Assembly: GCA_022824025.1 (NCBI GenBank)
Contig: JAJEBF010000061.1
Coordinates: 1-64,000, forward strand
DNA from: Caldilineaceae bacterium
Lineage (GTDB): Bacteria; Chloroflexota; Anaerolineae; Caldilineales; Caldilineaceae
DNA length: 64,000 bases
Direction: 5' to 3'
The stretch's first letter is position 1; the number at the start of each line of letters is the position of its first letter. This document shows, in pieces, positions 59,762-64,000 of the stretch. The notes under the pieces were generated by a model. It saw only the letters and a program-made list of their open reading frames with translations. It searched no databases and had not been told where the DNA came from. The position numbers were made by a program, and so were the translations under genes.

Positions 59762-61204
59762 CTACGGTTCGACGGCGTCCGCGTAGTCCAGCAACGCAGC
59801 TGCGGCCGTCTCCAGCTCACCGAAGATACCCAGACCGACTGCCGCGGCCACTGCCGCGCCGACCGCCGCCTCTTCCGCATGGCTCGGAATCAGCAGCGTC
59901 TTGCCGAAACGACCTGCCAGGATCCGGGCAAGCAGCCGGTTCTGGCGCACGCCGTTCCCGGCGCCAACCAGCATCGGCGGCGTTCCCGCCACCGGTCTCA
60001 TCTGTTCGAAAAAGGCGAAAAAGCCGTCTGCCATGCCCTCAAGCAGAGCGCGGGCGAAATGGCCAGGCGTGAAATTGTCCGGTGAAAGTCCGCTGAACGA
60101 AGCGCGCAACCCCGGGTCGGTGCGGCTTCCAGTAAAGAACGGTTCGCAGCGCAGCCCGTCGCTGCCGGCCGGCGCCGTCGCAGCCAACTCTGTCATCCGG
60201 GTAAAGAGATCGTCTGGCAGTTCCGCCTCCAGGAGTTGGGCGCCCACCTGCTGGTAGAAGCTCTGCAGATAGGCATAGGAGCGACCCCCGAACAGCCCGC
60301 CCCCAATCAGCAGATACTTACCGCCGGGAAAGGGACGGTTTTCCAGTCCCGGTATGAAATGAAACTCATCCGTGCGCGCCGAAATCTGGCCGCCCGTTCC
60401 TACATTCAATAGCAGACTGTGACCCGGCTCCGGCGCGCTTCCGATGAAACTGGCCTGATTGTCCCCAAGCGCCACCGTCACCGGCGTGCCCTCCGCCAAG
60501 CCAACGGCCTCTGCCAGATCCCTGCGCAGGCCCCCCGCAACATCTCCGGCGTTCCCGATCGGCGGGAAAAGTCGCGCCGGCAAGGCCAGCCGCTCCAGCA
60601 GCGTCGAATCCCAGCAGTTCGCGCGAATGTCGAAGATCCCCGAGCTGGCAGCCAGCGTCGGTTCGCAAACGACCGTCGCTCCGGTGAGGAACGAGACCAC
60701 CGCATCCGGGACAAAGCAGGCCGTCACGGGGGCAGCCGGCAGGGCATCCTGCAACCCGAGCCAGTAGAGGCTGGGTCCAAGAAATCCCGCCGCCGGCAGG
60801 CAACCGGTGTTGCGGAAAGCTTCCCGGCCTCCGGCAGCCGAGATAAACCGGTCCAACACCGGCCTGCCCGAACCGGGAAGCGGCTCCTGCACACGCAGAT
60901 CCTGCCAGGTAATCGCAGGCCCGGCCGGCGAAGCTTCAGGGCCAATCAGGGCAACCCCGTGTTGCTGGCCCGTAACGCCGATCCCTTGGATGGCAGTCGG
61001 CGCCAAATCGGCCTGCGCCACCAGTTCGGCCAGGCACTGCGCCGTCAATTCATACAATCGCGACAGGTCCAGCTCTGCCCGCCCAGCCCCGGGAAACGAA
61101 CCCGAGCGATTGGCAACCGTCCGGCGCGCCGCCTGCCTGCCGCTCTCCGGATCCAGCGCCACCGCGCTCAATGAAGTCGTGCCTATGTCGAGTCCGATCA
61201 GCAT
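59762..61204 (-). CDS. FGGY-family carbohydrate kinase, sedoheptulokinase-like
   Basis: The 480-residue protein has the two-domain FGGY fold: MLIGLDIGTTSLSAVALDPE (phosphate-1 loop), GIGVTGQQHGVALIGPEASP and AITWQDLRVQEPLPG (sugar site), TVALGDNQASFIGS, LLNVGTGGQISAR (second phosphate loop), MLVGAGNGVRQNRLLARILA and SHAEEAAVGAAVAAAVGLG. The GVTGQxHGV plus WQDxR combination is closest to sedoheptulokinases, but xylulose or another ketose is possible. AAGGAAT lies before the ATG. It is divergent from the PhyH-like gene, with 247 bases between them. Confidence 0.85.
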   Translation of the reverse strand: MLIGLDIGTTSLSAVALDPESGRQAARRTVANRSGSFPGAGRAELDLSRLYELTAQCLAELVAQADLAPTAIQGIGVTGQQHGVALIGPEASPAGPAITWQDLRVQEPLPGSGRPVLDRFISAAGGREAFRNTGCLPAAGFLGPSLYWLGLQDALPAAPVTACFVPDAVVSFLTGATVVCEPTLAASSGIFDIRANCWDSTLLERLALPARLFPPIGNAGDVAGGLRRDLAEAVGLAEGTPVTVALGDNQASFIGSAPEPGHSLLLNVGTGGQISARTDEFHFIPGLENRPFPGGKYLLIGGGLFGGRSYAYLQSFYQQVGAQLLEAELPDDLFTRMTELAATAPAGSDGLRCEPFFTGSRTDPGLRASFSGLSPDNFTPGHFARALLEGMADGFFAFFEQMRPVAGTPPMLVGAGNGVRQNRLLARILAGRFGKTLLIPSHAEEAAVGAAVAAAVGLGIFGELETAAAALLDYADAVEP

Positions 61205-61451
61205 GTTTCATTCCTTCTGAATGCCCTTTGAAAACGCTCCGCAATTGTATCCCATAACACCTGCTGCCAGCATACTCGCATCGCGCTGGCAGTATGCCAA
61301 GACCCTTGTCTCTCTGTTACAATAGGGACATTCTCGTAAGGGACGCCGCGTCGCACTGCTCTGCTCTTGAACATGGCAGTGCACGACCTACCGCACCCTT
61401 GCATCTCCACTCTTGCTCGTACTTCGTGTTCCATTACGCAGGGGAGGCATC

Positions 61452-62297
61452 ATGACGACAGCTACAATCGCCCACGACAAGAGCGCCCAGCTGATTCAGG
61501 ACGGCTACTGCGTCATAGAGCAGGTGCTGTCACCGGACATGCTGGCTCGCGTGCGCGCCGCCAGCGACGGCCTCATAGCAGCCCAGTCCGCCGAGCACTT
61601 CGAGGAGCAGAAATCCACCGGCAGCATGATTAGCGTCTACGATGATCCCTTCTTCGCCGAGTTGGTGGCCTATCAACCGGCCCTGGACGCGCTGGCCTCT
61701 CTGGGCTATCCGAAGCCGCGCTGGTCATCCGGCTTCGTCATCAGCAAGCCCGGCCACTCGCCGCCCCTCTTCTGGCATCAGGACTGGTGGGGATGGAACG
61801 ATCCCGTCAGCTACACCGACATTCCCATGCAGCTCTTTCTGATGTACTACCTGGTGGATACGCGCATCGAGAACGGCTGTTTACGGGTCATCGCCGGTTC
61901 CCATCGCAAGCGCCACCGCATGCACGACGCCGTGCCCACTGCCCATACCGATGAACTGCGCCGCGCCACCGACCCCGCCCATCCCGCTTATCAACCGATG
62001 CCGGAGGATAAGGCTGTGCCGGTGCGCGCCGGCGATCTGGTGATCGGTGACTCCCGGCTGCTCCATGGCTCCTACGCCAACCAGACCGATGAAAGACGCA
62101 CAGTCATCACGATCTGGTACCATCCCAATTTCGACATCTCCTCGCCCCGCATCCAGTCCAATCTGAGCCGAACCCAGACACGCGTGGTCGACTGGCCGCC
62201 GCAGGCGCAAAAGCTCGTAAAAAACCTGGTTCCCACCTATGAGGGCGACGAAGAGCCGCTGGAGTGGAACCGTGTGCCGGGACCTGAACTGAAGTAA
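61452..62297 (+). CDS. Phytanoyl-CoA dioxygenase (PhyH)-family protein
   Basis: 281 residues from the ATG after GGGGAGG (an in-frame start 13 codons earlier lacks a site). The non-heme Fe(II)/2-oxoglutarate pattern is complete: LIQDGYCVIEQVLSPDMLAR at the start, FWHQDWWGWNDP with the H-x-D iron ligands, MQLFLMYYLVDTRIENGCLR, VIAGSHRKRH and DSRLLHGSYANQTDERRTVI with the distal His and the 2-oxoglutarate-binding Arg. Members hydroxylate diverse small molecules; the substrate is unknown. The aldehyde dehydrogenase gene follows 86 bases later and may process the product (inference). Confidence 0.88.
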   Translation: MTTATIAHDKSAQLIQDGYCVIEQVLSPDMLARVRAASDGLIAAQSAEHFEEQKSTGSMISVYDDPFFAELVAYQPALDALASLGYPKPRWSSGFVISKPGHSPPLFWHQDWWGWNDPVSYTDIPMQLFLMYYLVDTRIENGCLRVIAGSHRKRHRMHDAVPTAHTDELRRATDPAHPAYQPMPEDKAVPVRAGDLVIGDSRLLHGSYANQTDERRTVITIWYHPNFDISSPRIQSNLSRTQTRVVDWPPQAQKLVKNLVPTYEGDEEPLEWNRVPGPELK

Positions 62298-62383
62298 CTG
62301 CTGCCAACCCGAATCTCCCAACGGTAGCTCCTACAACAACACAACCATTCTGAAGCGAATCCGACAATAAGGAGAAGAGTTCG

Positions 62384-63799
62384 ATGAAGATGCACATTGG
62401 CGGACAGTGGGTAGACAAGTCCGAAAAGATCGAAGTGTTGCACCCGTTCGACGGCTCCGTCGTCGACACCATTCCCAGAGGCGATGCAGCCGATGTGGAG
62501 CTGGCCCTCGCAACAGCAGAACGGGGCGCCAAAGTCATGGCCAGTCTGACCGGCTACGAGCGCTACGAGATCCTGCATAGAGCCGCCCATCTGATGGAGG
62601 AACGCAACGAAGATCTGGCCCATACCATCACCATGGAAGAGGGCAAAATAATCGCCGAGGGCCGGATCGAAGCCGCACGCGCGGTTGAAATCATCGCCCT
62701 TTCCGCCGAAGAGGCCAAGCGCCTCGGCGGCGAAGTCGTCCCACTTGACGGCGCGCCCGGCGCCGCCGGCAAGTTCGGCTTCACCGTACGCGTTCCCTGC
62801 GGCGTCATCGTCGGCATCAGCCCTTTCAACTTCCCTCTCCATCTCGTCTGCCACAAGATTGGACCGGCTCTGGCCGCCGGCAACGCCATCATCCTCAAAC
62901 CGGCCACTGACACGCCTCTTTCGGCGCTCAAACTCGTCGAGATCTTCCTCGAAGCCGGCACGCCCCCAGAGGCGCTCCAGTGCCTCACCGGTTCCGGCGG
63001 CGTCATCGGCGACGCCCTCTGCGCCGATCCCCGCGTCCGCAAAATCACCTTCACCGGCAGCCGCGACATCGGCGAACATATCTGCCGCACCGCCGGCCTG
63101 AAGCGCGTGACCATGGAGCTTGGCTCCAACGCGCCCCTGATCGTCATGCCCGACGCCGACCCCGAACGCGTAGCCCAGGCCGCAGCCGCCTCCGGTTACT
63201 CCAACGCCGGGCAGGTCTGCATCTCCACCCAGCGCGTCGTCACCCACGAAAAGATCTACGGCGACTTCCTCGACGCCTTCAAGGCAACCGTCGAAAACAT
63301 CACCACCGGTGACCCGCTGGCCGAAGCGACAAAGATGGGCCCGATGATCCGCGAAGACGATGCCGTGCGCGTCAACCAGTGGGTAGAGGAAGCCGTCAGC
63401 GGCGGCGCCGAGCTCGTCCTCGGCGGAGAGCGCAACGGCCAGATGTACCAGCCGACCATCGTCTCCAACGTGAGCCCGGAAATGAAGATTTCCTGCGACG
63501 AGGTCTTCGGCCCGGTCGTCGGCGTTACCCCGGTCAGCGACATCGACGAGGCCATTTCGCTCGCCAACGACACCAACTACGGCCTCAGCGCGGCCATCTT
63601 TACGCAAAACATCGATTGGGCAATGAGATTTGTCCAGGAGGTGGAGTCCGGCAACCTGCACGTCAACTGGGGCACCCAGTGGCGCGCCGACCTGATGCCC
63701 TACGGTGGCGTCAAAGAAAGCGGTATGGGCAAGGAAGGGCCCAAGTACGCCATCGAAGAGATGACCGAAACCAAGATGGCCGTCTTCCACCTGAGCTGA
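62384..63799 (+). CDS. NAD(P)-dependent aldehyde dehydrogenase
   Basis: The 471-residue protein begins MKMHIGGQWVDKSEKIEVLH after AAGGAG. All class motifs are there: PCGVIVGISPFNFPLHLVCH, ALAAGNAIILKPATDTPLSA, ITFTGSRDIGEHIC, the general base E245 in VTMELGSNAP, the catalytic C279 in GYSNAGQVCISTQRVV, and DEVFGPVVGVTPVSDIDEAI. It resembles lactaldehyde/succinate-semialdehyde-type enzymes of the ALDH superfamily, but the substrate is uncertain. It is probably co-transcribed with the PhyH-like gene. A strong terminator follows. Confidence 0.92.
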   Translation: MKMHIGGQWVDKSEKIEVLHPFDGSVVDTIPRGDAADVELALATAERGAKVMASLTGYERYEILHRAAHLMEERNEDLAHTITMEEGKIIAEGRIEAARAVEIIALSAEEAKRLGGEVVPLDGAPGAAGKFGFTVRVPCGVIVGISPFNFPLHLVCHKIGPALAAGNAIILKPATDTPLSALKLVEIFLEAGTPPEALQCLTGSGGVIGDALCADPRVRKITFTGSRDIGEHICRTAGLKRVTMELGSNAPLIVMPDADPERVAQAAAASGYSNAGQVCISTQRVVTHEKIYGDFLDAFKATVENITTGDPLAEATKMGPMIREDDAVRVNQWVEEAVSGGAELVLGGERNGQMYQPTIVSNVSPEMKISCDEVFGPVVGVTPVSDIDEAISLANDTNYGLSAAIFTQNIDWAMRFVQEVESGNLHVNWGTQWRADLMPYGGVKESGMGKEGPKYAIEEMTETKMAVFHLS

Positions 63800-63847
63800 T
63801 CGCCTGGCCTCGACATTCGGCTGTCGAGAACCTCTGCTGCCGACCCC

Positions 63848-63892
63848 AAAAGGCATCGGCGCGGGAACATCCCCGTGTCGATGCCTTTTTTC
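63848..63892. terminator. Bidirectional terminator
   Basis: AAAAGGCATCG and CGATGCCTTTT form a long stem, with an inner GCGGG/CCCGT-type extension, followed by TTTTTT. It separates the ALDH gene from the convergent gene at the right edge. Confidence 0.9.
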
Positions 63893-63903
63893 TGTCTTCA
63901 CCT

Positions 63904-64000
63904 CTAGCCGCCGCTTTCAAATACCGCCAGCCGGAACTCGTGGTTCATCCCTTCCTCCTGCAGGGTCAGCCATGATTCCGTTGCGATCCGCTCCGTACAC
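63904..64000 (-). CDS. 3' end of an unidentified minus-strand gene (cut by window edge)
   Basis: Reading toward the left from the edge, the last 31 codons give TERIATESWLTLQEEGMNHE and FRLAVFESGG followed by TAG. It has normal protein composition and ends just before the bidirectional terminator, so it is probably a real gene whose 5' part lies outside. The family cannot be recognised from this fragment. Confidence 0.55.
   Translation of the reverse strand, partial: CTERIATESWLTLQEEGMNHEFRLAVFESGG

Noticed and set aside
62237..63901. 554-codon open frame antisense to the aldehyde dehydrogenase
   Set aside because: The plus strand carries an intact ALDH with all motifs. Long antisense frames are expected from GC-biased third codon positions, and no family pattern is visible.

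Overview
The window is GC-rich bacterial DNA, most probably from an uncultured member of the Chloroflexota (Anaerolineae or Caldilinea-like; an inference from gene content, not proven). Pointers are a complete F-type ATP synthase operon, large secreted fibronectin-III proteins, an SLC12-like permease, a MoxR/CoxE-type pair, a secreted peptidase ending in LPRVWR, frequent GTG/TTG starts, and many low-complexity intergenic repeats as seen in metagenome-assembled genomes of this phylum. No rRNA, tRNA, CRISPR array or complete insertion sequence was recognised.

Bases 1-24,300 are accessory and repeat-rich. They carry a 14-domain FN3 secreted protein (1866-6566), a RelE-type toxin-antitoxin pair, an Uma2 nuclease-like gene with a truncated second copy, an overlapping DUF2442/DUF4160 pair, a three-gene terminase-small-subunit-like module behind a near-consensus promoter (10489-13120), an orphan amino-acid-binding lipoprotein, a Cache-domain lipoprotein downstream of a 10-bp phased repeat array, and a secreted FN3-trypsin-PPC protein (19472-22252). 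Between them lie heptamer arrays (TGACCAC) and decayed gene pieces. A cassette made of a sigma70 promoter and a heptad-repeat membrane microprotein occurs three times; two copies sit in a tandem duplication that left a truncated pheS in front of the intact pheS.

Bases 24,300-43,800 are mostly metabolic and housekeeping genes in blocks. A minus-strand group holds an HpcH/HpaI aldolase, an SLC12-like permease overlapping a YcaQ-type DNA glycosylase, and a YgeY-type M20 hydrolase. A plus-strand block has a MoxR ATPase, a VWA protein and a secreted M14 carboxypeptidase, then ilvE. A long minus-strand run contains hemW, a HAD phosphatase, coaD, a coiled-coil protein, a clan-A glycosidase and a membrane-anchored solute-binding protein. 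An FHA/winged-helix regulator is divergent from a Ser/Thr kinase, which suggests a phospho-signalling pair.

Bases 43,800-51,100 are the ATP synthase operon in the order a-c-b-delta-alpha-gamma-beta-epsilon, closed by a strong bidirectional terminator. The last part holds minus-strand genes for a sialidase-like BNR protein, a PD-(D/E)XK-like protein and a 1071-residue membrane-anchored SH3/glycosidase protein; then proB-proA (proline synthesis), an FGGY kinase, a phytanoyl-CoA-dioxygenase-like enzyme, an aldehyde dehydrogenase, and the 3' end of an unidentified gene at the right edge.
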